From positions 1-64,000 of the IMG/VR virus record IMGVR_UViG_3300009370_001221: 64,000 nucleotides of DNA. One strand, 5' to 3'. Positions 1-7,848 of the stretch are shown piece by piece. How positions within the stretch are numbered: position 1 is the first letter of the stretch; each line of letters opens with the position of its first letter. The notes beneath the pieces are model-generated. The model was not told where the DNA came from, did not search any database, and saw nothing but the letters and a program-made list of their open reading frames with translations. Both the position numbers and the translations under genes were made by a program. Origin of the DNA: a virus.

Positions 1-266
1 ACATACATATCAATATGTGTGTCACCAGTATTGGTTAATCGTTGTCTAAAGGTTGCTCGTTCTGCATCTGTCCAAGTGTTAGACAAATACATTAAGGTTG
101 TATTAAACTTCTTTGACTGATCGTTAGTGAAAGGTCCTATCTTACCTAATAAAAAGGAAGACCTTACACCATGCAACGAGTGTATTTTATCGTATGCTTG
201 ACTGATACTAGGTACTAGTAATATACTAGAAAGTACCAGTGAAACCAAAAAAGATTTTGTTTTCAT
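1..266 (-). CDS. Secreted protein, partial (runs off left edge), paralogue of the next gene
   Basis: Open frame on the minus strand from ATG at 266 to the window edge without a stop, so the C-terminus is missing. It begins with a classic signal peptide (MKTK, then a hydrophobic stretch ending near SQA). The mature start shares spaced matches with the neighbour at 226-1299: a SLHG...SF motif just after the signal peptide and a GDTHI motif about 60 residues later. The two are therefore probably tandem duplicates. The start lies 41 nt inside the end of the upstream gene, a typical translational-coupling overlap. Function unknown; exported to the periplasm or beyond by inference. Confidence 0.7.
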   Translation of the reverse strand, partial: MKTKSFLVSLVLSSILLVPSISQAYDKIHSLHGVRSSFLLGKIGPFTNDQSKKFNTTLMYLSNTWTDAERATFRQRLTNTGDTHIDMY

Positions 267-1299
267 TAAAATCATCTGCTGTAGTATGGGATAATTCCAT
301 CTTAAAATTTAATGAATTATCATTTTTTTCAAACAAGTTAAATGTTTTCTGTGTGCCATATAGTTGATAATTGTCTGTTAAATCCATTTTCAATTCAAAA
401 TCATAGTTAGTATGCAAATAATATGCACCAACGGCGATTAAAGCAACACCAGCAACTGCCATTGCTGTTTCAGCATCTCTGTTTTTCTTTTTTGGCGGCT
501 CTTCTGCACCGCACAGTGTAATACTTCTACCGTTACCTGTACCTATTGCACCTGCCGCACACGCCGCATCACCTAATGCTCTAGCGTTCGCTGATCTACT
601 TTCAAATGAGTACTCGGACGCAACAACTGGTTTACCAGTTACTGCAATTGCATGAGCCACCATGGCCTTTACTTGTTCTGCTGTCTTACCAAAGCCGGTT
701 TGTAAAAATACATAATCAGCATTAGCAAAGTATGCCGGTTGAACACCTGGTGTCAAATGCACACCAACAGGTTTATTTGTTTTTGATTTTAAATGTGCTA
801 CTAGAGCCTGCACTTGAGCGGCACTCCAATATTCATCACATTCTAGGCAAGTAACATATCCTGTAACTTTGTCGTCAAACCTAGCAACCATATTACTAAA
901 GTGTGCCTTCTGGGCATCCATGGATTGATTTGTGATAGAAGGACTGTCATCAGGTGTCAACCATAAAACTGGTTTGAGTCCCATGTTGTTGAGTTCATCT
1001 AGTCTTGCTTCCCAATCTGGTTGGGGACTTATCTGTTCTAGATTGTAACCACCACCATTGTCACCACCATTTCTGGTGTAAAGATAGATGTGGGTATCGC
1101 CATTGGCCTTTGCGGCATTTCTCATACCGACTTTGTTGGCGTTAGGGTGAAGATAATTAAGTGTCATCCACTTATTATCTAACATCAAAAAACTTGCACT
1201 GTGTCCGTGTAGTGAATAATTTGTATCATATGCATAGATATTGGGCGAGCATATCATAGAAAACACCACTACAGCCAAAGTAGTTATATACTTTTTCAT
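226..1299 (-). CDS. Secreted TIM-barrel-like protein with C-terminal membrane or beta segment
   Basis: 357 aa. A signal peptide (about residues 1-23, ending IYA) is followed by a domain with alternating strands and helices (VLWLTPDD, VTGYVTCLECDEYW, VGVHLTP, YVFLQTGF, VVASEYSFE) that looks like a glycoside-hydrolase-type (beta/alpha)8 barrel; E and D residues at strand ends could be catalytic, but I cannot assign a family. Near residue 280 comes a short hydrophobic helix (MAVAGVALIAVGAYYL), then an alternating beta region ending in Phe, reminiscent of an outer-membrane beta-signal. A GAGG Shine-Dalgarno precedes the ATG. Host-envelope action is inference. Confidence 0.7.
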   Translation of the reverse strand: MKKYITTLAVVVFSMICSPNIYAYDTNYSLHGHSASFLMLDNKWMTLNYLHPNANKVGMRNAAKANGDTHIYLYTRNGGDNGGGYNLEQISPQPDWEARLDELNNMGLKPVLWLTPDDSPSITNQSMDAQKAHFSNMVARFDDKVTGYVTCLECDEYWSAAQVQALVAHLKSKTNKPVGVHLTPGVQPAYFANADYVFLQTGFGKTAEQVKAMVAHAIAVTGKPVVASEYSFESRSANARALGDAACAAGAIGTGNGRSITLCGAEEPPKKKNRDAETAMAVAGVALIAVGAYYLHTNYDFELKMDLTDNYQLYGTQKTFNLFEKNDNSLNFKMELSHTTADDFNENKIFFGFTGTF

Positions 1300-1349
1300 A
1301 ATTAAATTACCTCAAGTATTAATTATCAAAAAATAATTTTAGGAGGTAA

Positions 1350-2240
1350 CTATTCGATAGTGCCAAATGTGGCCCATGTGCCAGGGTCACCTGATTCTAT
1401 ACAAACCCAACCAATTGGTTGGCCAATTGCTGGCTCTTGATTCCAAATAATCTCACTTCTATCATGCCAGCCTGGTTTTGGTTTAGAGTAGCCTGAGGAC
1501 ATTGTGACACCATCAAACTTAATATCACCACGTACTTCTAATGTAGCAGTGGGTTCGCGAGTGCCTATGCCAATATTACCATCAGTACAAACTGTCATAT
1601 GTACTGCTTTTTCACTTCCAAGCATATTAGTACCAAATACTAAATCAGTATTTCGAGCAGTACCAACATAACTTTTATCACCTACACCATCGACTACTAA
1701 TTCAGCACCACTGTCATTTTGTATATGTAGTGCGCCAACAGGTTCAGAAGTATTAATACCAACACGATTGGTTAATGAATTAACGTGGAAACTATATCCT
1801 GCATCTAGATTGCCAATTACAATCAACTTTTCTAAATGTCCCACTGTCCTTAAATTACTAAAGGCAATACCTGGACCTAATTCACTACGAGATAACACAG
1901 TATCATGTCCCATATGAATTAATCCTTGTTTACCTAAATGAATGCCATCTACTATCTCTTCTTGTGTAAATTTGTATTTGAGATTTTCTACAGTCATTGT
2001 ACCACTAACTGTAATATTAGTAACTTCTATATCATTACTAGTGATATTATCAACACTTAAACCATTATCATCTAGGTGTAAGGCAGGCTTGGTCGCTTCA
2101 TCTTTAATACCAGTACTGGAAAAATTCGTTATCGTACCACCATCTATATAGTCACCACTTAGATCATTGGCGTCAAAATTGATATGTTCTATTTTAATAG
2201 AACTTGGTGACATTAATGTTTCAAATGTTGCTATGCTCAT
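1350..2240 (-). CDS. Tail-fibre-like virion protein
   Basis: 296 aa. The middle holds two copies of a pattern seen in phage fibre shafts (VGINTSEP-x-GALHI and IGIGTREP-x-ATLEV), each pairing a GI(N/G)T turn with a following beta strand. The N-terminal half has regular beta repeats around V.NIT/V.NIT motifs. The C-terminus (WHDRSEI...GQPIGWVCIESG) resembles the end domain of marine T4-like phage fibres. No protease or enzyme motif is visible. Probable role in host recognition or fibre structure; the specific fibre is not assignable. Confidence 0.6.
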   Translation of the reverse strand: MSIATFETLMSPSSIKIEHINFDANDLSGDYIDGGTITNFSSTGIKDEATKPALHLDDNGLSVDNITSNDIEVTNITVSGTMTVENLKYKFTQEEIVDGIHLGKQGLIHMGHDTVLSRSELGPGIAFSNLRTVGHLEKLIVIGNLDAGYSFHVNSLTNRVGINTSEPVGALHIQNDSGAELVVDGVGDKSYVGTARNTDLVFGTNMLGSEKAVHMTVCTDGNIGIGTREPTATLEVRGDIKFDGVTMSSGYSKPKPGWHDRSEIIWNQEPAIGQPIGWVCIESGDPGTWATFGTIE

Positions 2241-2248
2241 AATTTTTC

Positions 2249-3022
2249 CTATTGTGTCACTGATATAATATACTGACCACTATTACTATATATCGGTTTA
2301 TACAATAATTTTTTATGCACTGTAAAATTAGTCCAACCGGCTGAAGCAGTATGATATGCCAGTTGTTTAAAAAACATTGCTTGACGTTGTTGTGGTTCAA
2401 ATACTGTCATTTTTTTATTTGTTTGATCAATAGCATAAGAATAGTGCATCCACTTCTTTCTATCTTCCTGATCCCATTTTCTATAAGATACTAATATATA
2501 TTCTACTCCAGCAGTACTAATATAAAATGGTTCAGTAAACATTTTATTATTGAATTTAATATTCTTATAATCCATTAAAGATGTTAATAAAATACCTTCT
2601 GTATGTAATAAAGACAACGCATTATGTAAATTAGTTCTTTGTTGATCTTCACTATTAGCATATGTAAAATATTGATCCAATGCTAATACAGCATCATATG
2701 GTTCTTGTTTATCTTTATTCATATGATACTTAACACAAAATGCATCTAATGGCATATTGTGATTTTTAATTTTAACATCAAATTCCTTACACAAATTATT
2801 TACATATTTGACAAGTTTTTTATTCTCAGAAATATAACTTACATCTAAACCTTGTAAGGCAAAATCTACTAATATACTATGAAATTCAAGACTTATAATT
2901 CTTTCAGGCGCTTTATGTTTTTCTTCAAATGCTCTTTGAATTATTGACGCCTTTCGCTGAATTACTTTTTCAATTTTTTCTTTATCAATTAGAAGTGTAG
3001 CGAAATCGTAAAAATCGTTCAT
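2249..3022 (-). CDS. Class I SAM-dependent methyltransferase-like protein
   Basis: 257 aa. Residues about 40-75 (RIISLEFHSILVDFALQ, then DVSYISE) look like strand 1, helix A and strand 2 of a Rossmann methyltransferase. DAVLALDQYFTY near residue 130 fits motif IV and HNALSLLHTEGILLTSL fits motif V. The usual GxGxG is degenerate (SLEFHS), so activity is uncertain. It follows a virion protein gene by 8 nt on the same strand. Substrate unknown. Confidence 0.5.
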   Translation of the reverse strand: MNDFYDFATLLIDKEKIEKVIQRKASIIQRAFEEKHKAPERIISLEFHSILVDFALQGLDVSYISENKKLVKYVNNLCKEFDVKIKNHNMPLDAFCVKYHMNKDKQEPYDAVLALDQYFTYANSEDQQRTNLHNALSLLHTEGILLTSLMDYKNIKFNNKMFTEPFYISTAGVEYILVSYRKWDQEDRKKWMHYSYAIDQTNKKMTVFEPQQRQAMFFKQLAYHTASAGWTNFTVHKKLLYKPIYSNSGQYIISVTQ

Positions 3023-3097
3023 TAAACGTAGGTTGCTCCATTAAAGTAATATCTACCAGTATTTAGTTAAAATACCAATAATATTACTCGGAAAAAC

Positions 3098-3304
3098 CTA
3101 CGTTTTAGGTGGTTCGCCTGTTGATGTAAACTCTAAACCAGCATATCTACCATGATATACCTTAGCATCGGGAGTTTTTTTAAATAATTTTATAGGGGTA
3201 TCTGTGCCTACAATAGCAACTTCCAGCATTTTATCATTTTTATGTAAAATATCTGCTGGAGCAACTTGCCCATTATCTACACAATGTATTTCAGTTCTAT
3301 CCAT
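3098..3304 (-). CDS. Small conserved-looking protein, unknown
   Basis: 68 aa, no recognised domain. It reads as a compact beta protein (ILHKNDKMLEVAIVGTDTPIKLFKK). Its start overlaps the end of the nucleoside deoxyribosyltransferase-like gene by 8 nt, so the two are translationally coupled. The stop codon lies in one arm of a 10-bp inverted repeat (3095-3104). Confidence 0.55.
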   Translation of the reverse strand: MDRTEIHCVDNGQVAPADILHKNDKMLEVAIVGTDTPIKLFKKTPDAKVYHGRYAGLEFTSTGEPPKT

Positions 3305-3761
3305 TGCCTACGTAATCGTCAAATAATCCATGTATAACATCTACAGCATTTTGAAAATCTTCAAATACCCAATTAACATTTGCCCTAATTAAAGGATGCT
3401 CTGTTAAGTACTCATCATCTGTTACTAATATAATAGGTTTCTTTAAACCAATTGCCCAACCAATCTCAATAGTTGTACCATAAGATGGCCGACGTTGGTT
3501 TAATTCACGTGGCATATATGCAAGAATTAAATCACACTTTTCTGTGTCATACCAATTCTTTGCCGCTATTGCTCCGGGGGAATTGTAACGTGGGTCGTTA
3601 CCTGGGCCGTATGTTTCTCCTTCCATAGGCTCACAACGTAGTGGGGAAATTCCAATTATGTTTGTGTGTAATTTATCACGAACATAACTGCGCCAGTCGT
3701 TTGCTTCCTGATAATTGCATTGCGCTATCGGGCCAGCAAGGTAAATATATTTTTTAGTCAT
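3297..3761 (-). CDS. Nucleoside 2-deoxyribosyltransferase-like protein
   Basis: 154 aa. The N-terminus YIYLAGPI is the signature strand-loop of the nucleoside 2-deoxyribosyltransferase / DUF4406 family, followed by WR (residues 23-24) and, later, CDLILAYMPRELNQRRPSYGTTIEIGWAIG, where the E of the TTIE(I/M)GWA motif is the family's nucleophile. The family cleaves or transfers N-glycosidic bonds of deoxynucleosides or nucleotides. In a phage this suggests nucleotide salvage or processing of modified bases. A sigma70-type promoter lies just upstream (3768-3796). Confidence 0.7.
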   Translation of the reverse strand: MTKKYIYLAGPIAQCNYQEANDWRSYVRDKLHTNIIGISPLRCEPMEGETYGPGNDPRYNSPGAIAAKNWYDTEKCDLILAYMPRELNQRRPSYGTTIEIGWAIGLKKPIILVTDDEYLTEHPLIRANVNWVFEDFQNAVDVIHGLFDDYVGNG

Positions 3762-3767
3762 GCTATG

Positions 3768-3796
3768 ATTCTATAGCAAATCGTGTAAAATGTCAA
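3768..3796 (-). promoter_or_regulatory. Sigma70-type promoter
   Basis: On the minus strand, -35 TTGACA (3796-3791), a 17-bp spacer and -10 TAGAAT (3773-3768), 7 bp before the start at 3761. The initiation point would fall about at the start codon. Confidence 0.55.
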
Positions 3797-3797
3797 G

Positions 3798-4070
3798 TTA
3801 TTTGTATTTCTCGTCGTTCCAGTTATCTAACTCTTTCCAGCCTTCCCAATTTGGGATAGATCTACGGATATTATTAGTATTACGTACAATTAATTTTGCT
3901 AATCCAAATCCAGCATATACAAATGGAAAAAATGCGTGAACAAATGACATTATTGACAAATAACCCAATAAAGCACCTGCTCTACATGCTATCCATGCGT
4001 GATAGCAGTAATAAGAAAAATTACATTTACGATTCGCCGCGATCGCGGCATTTTTTAAGTGTCCAGCCAT
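3798..4070 (-). CDS. Small membrane protein, DUF6356-like
   Basis: 90 aa. The order HL..., YY.HAW..., then a hydrophobic stretch with FVHAFFPFVYAGFG is like small alphaproteobacterial membrane proteins of the DUF6356 type (HL...H...A..G......HA.FPF.F...G). One or two membrane segments at about residues 25-60. The start has a GGGAG Shine-Dalgarno. Function unknown. Confidence 0.5.
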   Translation of the reverse strand: MAGHLKNAAIAANRKCNFSYYCYHAWIACRAGALLGYLSIMSFVHAFFPFVYAGFGLAKLIVRNTNNIRRSIPNWEGWKELDNWNDEKYK

Positions 4071-4100
4071 TAACCATCTCCCTTAATTAATGTTATTGAG

Positions 4101-4535
4101 TTATACTGACTCTGCTAAACCACGACCAGGATGACCTTGTAAGAAAGCATCTACTTCAGATGGTCTAATTTGATGTACACTCCCATGTTCATCATATACA
4201 AGTTCTGTTTTTTCATCAGCAGTATCAATACCTGCGGCTTGTAGAAACATTTCTTTATTAAAGCGAGGATTATCCTTCTCAAACATTGCTACTAAACGAC
4301 TCGCATAGTCATCACGAGTATCATTATCACTAATACTTTTTAACATATCAGCAAATAATTCAAAATGTTGCTTGGTAAATGCTTCGTCTAATTGCTGGCC
4401 AGGCAACAATTCTCCATCTTCATCTAACTTAAGAGTTTGTTCTATTTCACCCTCTTCTAATATTGTTTCAGGATCAATTTTTTCTTTCGTAAGTAACTCT
4501 AACGTTGTTAGAATATCTTTCATCTGTGTGCTCAT
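4101..4535 (-). CDS. Acidic protein of unknown function
   Basis: 144 aa, rich in Glu and Asp, predicted largely helical (LKSISDNDTRDDYASRLVAMF). No recognised domain. Divergent from the plus-strand gene at 4575, with only about 40 bp between the start codons. Confidence 0.55.
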   Translation of the reverse strand: MSTQMKDILTTLELLTKEKIDPETILEEGEIEQTLKLDEDGELLPGQQLDEAFTKQHFELFADMLKSISDNDTRDDYASRLVAMFEKDNPRFNKEMFLQAAGIDTADEKTELVYDEHGSVHQIRPSEVDAFLQGHPGRGLAESV

Positions 4536-4561
4536 AATAATGTTTCCATTTATATGTATTT

Positions 4562-4569
4562 ATTAAATA
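4562..4569 (+). promoter_or_regulatory. Late-type promoter octamer ATTAAATA, 5 nt before start
   Basis: ATTAAATA ends at 4569 and the ATG is at 4575, the same 5-nt gap seen at many genes in this window. It supports ATG 4575 over the upstream in-frame ATG at 4554. Confidence 0.45.
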
Positions 4570-4574
4570 TTAAT

Positions 4575-5498
4575 ATGAAGTTAGATTTAACCAAACAATA
4601 TATTGACTTAGAAACTGTTAATAAATTTATTGAATACAATTCTGATTTTTCTGACGTAAGACCTATACCAAATCCACATTTAGACGTAGTGTTTATGAGT
4701 TATAATGAGAAAGATGCTGATAAACATTATAAATTATTAAAAAAACGTGTACCTAACGCTAAACGTGTAAATGGTGTTAAAGGAATACTTAATGCGTATA
4801 ATGCGTGTAGGGAAATAACAGAAACTCCATACTACTTTATAGTTGAAGGAGATTCTATGGTATGTAAGGATTTTAACTTTAAACCACCGCAAAAATGGAC
4901 TAAACACTTAACCACATTAACTAATGACGAAATTAGTTATGAATATGTTAAAAGAAAACATAATATTAATTGGAATTCATTAAATCCGGTAAATGGTGAG
5001 ATACTTAATCATAGTCCTGTGGCTTTAGTTTGTAAAAGCACAAACAATTATAACTTATTTGAAAAATTCAAACTGCCTAATAATTATGACATCGATAATA
5101 CATATGAAATATTTGATGAAACTATAATTGAGGAAGATTATTGGAAAATGTGGGGTTCATGGCAAGAAAATAACATAGCAAGCATAAGTTTTTTTAATAC
5201 CTCGCCATATGACTCATGGAAAACAGGATTTAGAATTGGAAATAGACTAACTTATAAACTTCTTAATGAGACAAATAAACAAAACCATAATGATTATACT
5301 ATAAGATTAGATAAATGGTCTAGTGTAGGATATGAGCAAAAAAATGGTAAATACTGTATAGAAGGAGTGACATACGGCATAAAATGTGCTAAAATATGTA
5401 ATAATTGGATAGAGGAATACAGAAATACTTCAGACAATTATGATTGGTTAAGAGAAACTTTTGAGAAAGAATATGGAACACAACATAATACTAACTGA
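4575..5498 (+). CDS. Glycosyltransferase-like protein (paralogue of 12812-13549)
   Basis: 307 aa from ATG 4575; an in-frame ATG at 4554 exists, but the late-promoter-like octamer lies between the two. The N-terminal core LDVVFMSYNEKDAD ... NAKRVNGVKGILNAYN ... YYFIVEGDS matches the gene at 12812-13549 motif by motif (I.FISY.E...A ... AKRVHGVRGIYEAY ... CFITVDGD). This fits a GT-A nucleotide-sugar fold with a DxD-like E-G-D metal site. Substrate unknown; it could modify phage DNA, virion or host glycans. Confidence 0.55.
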   Translation: MKLDLTKQYIDLETVNKFIEYNSDFSDVRPIPNPHLDVVFMSYNEKDADKHYKLLKKRVPNAKRVNGVKGILNAYNACREITETPYYFIVEGDSMVCKDFNFKPPQKWTKHLTTLTNDEISYEYVKRKHNINWNSLNPVNGEILNHSPVALVCKSTNNYNLFEKFKLPNNYDIDNTYEIFDETIIEEDYWKMWGSWQENNIASISFFNTSPYDSWKTGFRIGNRLTYKLLNETNKQNHNDYTIRLDKWSSVGYEQKNGKYCIEGVTYGIKCAKICNNWIEEYRNTSDNYDWLRETFEKEYGTQHNTN

Positions 5499-5802
5499 AA
5501 CAGCAAAAAAACAGTTACTAACAGTTGCTACTAAAAATGACGTACCATACGTCCGCTATTCACTTGATGGCGGCGGGTGCTCAGGCTTAATTGGCAAATG
5601 GGAAAATTCTGACGAGTTAGAAGATGGTGATATTACTTTTGATTTAGGTGAGAGTAAACAATTCCTCATTGATAAATTTACAATTACACATATGACTGGT
5701 GCAACAATTGATTATACTGGTGATTTTATGCCAGCATTTAAAGTTACCATCCCAGATACTGCATCTTGTGGGTGTGGTGAATCCTTTATGATGAAGGGTT
5801 AG
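5473..5802 (+). CDS. A-type iron-sulfur carrier (IscA/ErpA/SufA family)
   Basis: About 109 aa. It starts at ATG 5473 after GAGAAAG; an in-frame TTG at 5461 is possible. Family features are visible: ILTETAKKQL at the start, the first ligand Cys in GGGCSG and the C-terminal CGCGESF pair, giving the canonical three cysteines. A-type carriers deliver Fe-S clusters to apo-enzymes, for which the phage's radical SAM proteins are plausible clients (inference). Overlaps the preceding gene by 26 nt and ends convergent with the HAD gene. Confidence 0.85.
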   Translation: MEHNIILTETAKKQLLTVATKNDVPYVRYSLDGGGCSGLIGKWENSDELEDGDITFDLGESKQFLIDKFTITHMTGATIDYTGDFMPAFKVTIPDTASCGCGESFMMKG

Positions 5803-6433
5803 TAATAAAGTTGTAAATATCTTTCCAATTTTTAGCAACTAAAGCAGGGCCTGGATAATCCATATTATGACCATGTTCCATTAGTATACCACGCAACCCC
5901 ATTTTTTCGCCAGTATCTACATTTTTCATTTTATCTTCTATCCACCAGCATCCTGAGTCCCTATAAGGTTCTAATGCGTCATCTTTATCAACGCCAGTAT
6001 CTAAACAAACTACTTTTTCAAATGCGGTTTCACCAAACAATTTGGCTAAATTCTGTTCTCTTAAACGTATCGCGTGTCTATTCAAACTTAATGATGTAAT
6101 TGCGTGAAATGCGTAACCATGTTGCTCATGTAATTTTTTTACATAAAACATAGCATCTCGTAATGGGGGGAGGAAACCTATTGAAGCACTCTCATTAAAA
6201 AACTCTGTTAATTTTTTAGCATTTGTACCAGTTATACCAAAACGCTTTGCTACGCTATAAACTAGTTTATGCCCATCTTCTGCTGTGTGTCCGTGCTCTT
6301 CCATCCACGTATGAAACGCGAATTCCCAGTCTAGCAAGACACCATCAACATCGGTTAATATGATTCTATCTTTCTTCATTGTTGAGTGACTTGTGAGTAG
6401 TGTTGCCAAAGAATTTACTTCTAAGGTAACCAT
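5786..6433 (-). CDS. HAD-superfamily phosphatase (deoxyribonucleotidase-like)
   Basis: 215 aa, or 197 aa if it starts at the internal ATG 6379, whose product begins directly with the HAD core. ILTDVDGVLLDWE is HAD motif I, with two Asp as nucleophile and acid/base. FHAITSLS fits motif II (Ser/Thr) and the WIEDKMKN region fits motif IV with acidic metal ligands. The family dephosphorylates small metabolites; the D-G-V-L-L-D-W pattern is seen in 5'(3')-deoxyribonucleotidases. No clear Shine-Dalgarno decides the start; the 11-bp gap to the upstream gene slightly favours 6433. Confidence 0.7.
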   Translation of the reverse strand: MVTLEVNSLATLLTSHSTMKKDRIILTDVDGVLLDWEFAFHTWMEEHGHTAEDGHKLVYSVAKRFGITGTNAKKLTEFFNESASIGFLPPLRDAMFYVKKLHEQHGYAFHAITSLSLNRHAIRLREQNLAKLFGETAFEKVVCLDTGVDKDDALEPYRDSGCWWIEDKMKNVDTGEKMGLRGILMEHGHNMDYPGPALVAKNWKDIYNFITNPSS

Positions 6434-6444
6434 TATATTCGTAT

Positions 6445-6648
6445 TTACGAGTCATTGCTAGAAGGTTTAGTGGTGTTTTTATACCAACCATCTCCTTTTA
6501 AAATAAATGATGATAATGAGGGTACTCTTTTAAATGTTTTCTCGCCACAATTTGGGCAAAATTCTATTGGCTCATCCTTAATGGATTGTGTTATTTCTAG
6601 GGTATGTTCGCAATTATCGTCTTCACATTTGTATTCATAAGTTGGCAT
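6445..6648 (-). CDS. FmdB-type zinc-ribbon protein
   Basis: 67 aa from ATG 6648 (GAGG upstream). MPTYEYKC...C...F CPNCGEKT..R is the FmdB/CxxC_CxxC_SSSS signature, with Cys ligands in two pairs followed by a short tail. These small proteins are thought to act as regulators or adaptors, but the role is not established. The start overlaps the preceding stop by one base (TGATG). Confidence 0.75.
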   Translation of the reverse strand: MPTYEYKCEDDNCEHTLEITQSIKDEPIEFCPNCGEKTFKRVPSLSSFILKGDGWYKNTTKPSSNDS

Positions 6649-6941
6649 CAATCATCCTCTCGAATAATTACTCTATGTTTAATTACTGGGTCTGCTAATT
6701 GTATCATTGTTACTTCTTTTAATGAACCTGCATAAATTTTAGTATCACCTTCAAACTTTCTCATAACACGTTCTAACCATATCACTTGATTAGAGTGTTC
6801 TAACATTTGTACTTCTTTCTGTGTTCTATGGGATTTTCTTGGATTTAATTTCCACATGCGTATTGGACGCCACGCAAACCATTCATGCCATTGGCTCAGT
6901 CTAATTGCTCGTTCTTCTCTTGTTTCTCGTGTCCAGCGCAT
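6648..6941 (-). CDS. Basic protein of unknown function
   Basis: 97 aa, rich in Arg and Trp in its N-terminal half (RWTRETREERAIRLSQWHEWF), then a beta-rich C-terminus. No family recognised. In a tight minus-strand run with the FmdB-like gene. Confidence 0.55.
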   Translation of the reverse strand: MRWTRETREERAIRLSQWHEWFAWRPIRMWKLNPRKSHRTQKEVQMLEHSNQVIWLERVMRKFEGDTKIYAGSLKEVTMIQLADPVIKHRVIIREDD

Positions 6942-6954
6942 AAACTATTTAGTT

Positions 6955-7767
6955 TCATAAAAATGCTGTGCTTGTAATAGGAACGGGATTGTAATAATTC
7001 TCAATTAGTTCGCAGTCATCATCAAATCTAACATCTGCTGTAGGACTGTATTCCATAACTAATATTTTGCAAGGGAGTTTTGTTTCGTTATATATACGGT
7101 GAAATTGTCCTGATGGAACATAAAAATGCATATACTTTGTTAATGAGCGGGTTTTTAGTTTATTAACATCTTCTGGCCAAGCATATTCTACTTGACAATC
7201 ACCTTTAGCAACAAACCAAAATTCACTTTTCTTCTTATGACGTTCCATTTGCATTGTTGCGCCGGGATCTAAATGTACTTCCTTTACACGACATGTTGTG
7301 TCATTGTACAATACATTATAATAACCAAATTCCTCATACGACATACCAAATTTATAATTCTTAATTAAGTCACTTGAGGAGTTTTTCTTGTCATCACCGC
7401 CAATACTAAACACAAATTCTACACCCTCTACTTCTTGTTCTGGAACATTATCTTTACCACGATCTCCACCATTAGCAAATACAATTGTGTCATCAGGGTA
7501 ATGTCTTTTAACTTTGTTTAATGCATCTATAGCAGTATTGTCATTATCATTAAACGAGAAAACTTCATCCACCATTTGTAAATTGCGTACAATAAGGCGT
7601 CTTTCCTCAAATAACATAAAAGACCTGCCTTTTTTGCGTTGAAGCCACTTATCACTGTTTAACGCCACTACGAGTTTATCTCCTAGTGCTTTGGCTGAAT
7701 TAAATAAAGCGATATGTCCTTTGTGAATAGGATCGAAACCGCCTGAGACTACTATAATCTTTGACAT
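6955..7767 (-). CDS. Cytidylyltransferase-cupin fusion
   Basis: 270 aa. Residues 1-130 are a nucleotidyltransferase of the cytidylyltransferase/RfaE type: VVSGGFDPIHKGHIALF carries the HxGH motif (H16, H19), with KWLQRKKGR and a later SSSDLIK as the ATP-site signature. Residues about 150-255 are a cupin (EVHLDPGATMQMERHKKKSE...VPSGQFHRIYN), as in phosphomannose isomerase/GDP-mannose pyrophosphorylase. The fusion suggests activation of a sugar or polyol phosphate. Two promoters lie upstream: a sigma70 type (7804-7832) and a late type (7773-7780). Confidence 0.75.
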   Translation of the reverse strand: MSKIIVVSGGFDPIHKGHIALFNSAKALGDKLVVALNSDKWLQRKKGRSFMLFEERRLIVRNLQMVDEVFSFNDNDNTAIDALNKVKRHYPDDTIVFANGGDRGKDNVPEQEVEGVEFVFSIGGDDKKNSSSDLIKNYKFGMSYEEFGYYNVLYNDTTCRVKEVHLDPGATMQMERHKKKSEFWFVAKGDCQVEYAWPEDVNKLKTRSLTKYMHFYVPSGQFHRIYNETKLPCKILVMEYSPTADVRFDDDCELIENYYNPVPITSTAFL

Positions 7768-7772
7768 GTTAA

Positions 7773-7780
7773 TATTTAAC
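7773..7780 (-). promoter_or_regulatory. Late-type octamer GTTAAATA 5 nt before ATG
   Basis: The minus-strand octamer ends 5 nt before the start at 7767, one instance of the spacing class described in the findings. Confidence 0.4.
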
Positions 7781-7788
7781 TATAAATA
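7781..7788 (+). promoter_or_regulatory. T4-type late promoter TATAAATA
   Basis: Exact TATAAATA on the plus strand, about 60 bp upstream of the gene at 7849, which has a strong Shine-Dalgarno (AGAGGA). It probably drives the plus-strand transporter block. Confidence 0.55.
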
Positions 7789-7803
7789 TACTTAACATAT
7801 ACT

Positions 7804-7832
7804 ATTATATTATATTTCAATGATATTGTCAA
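7804..7832 (-). promoter_or_regulatory. Consensus sigma70 promoter
   Basis: Minus strand: TTGACA (7832-7827), 17-bp spacer, TATAAT (7809-7804). A perfect match at both hexamers, directed at the cytidylyltransferase-cupin gene. Confidence 0.75.
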
Positions 7833-7848
7833 GGAAAGAGGAATAATA

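Noticed and set aside
4554-4574. Earlier ATG for the glycosyltransferase-like gene
   Set aside because: The late-type octamer lies between it and ATG 4575 at the standard 5-nt distance.
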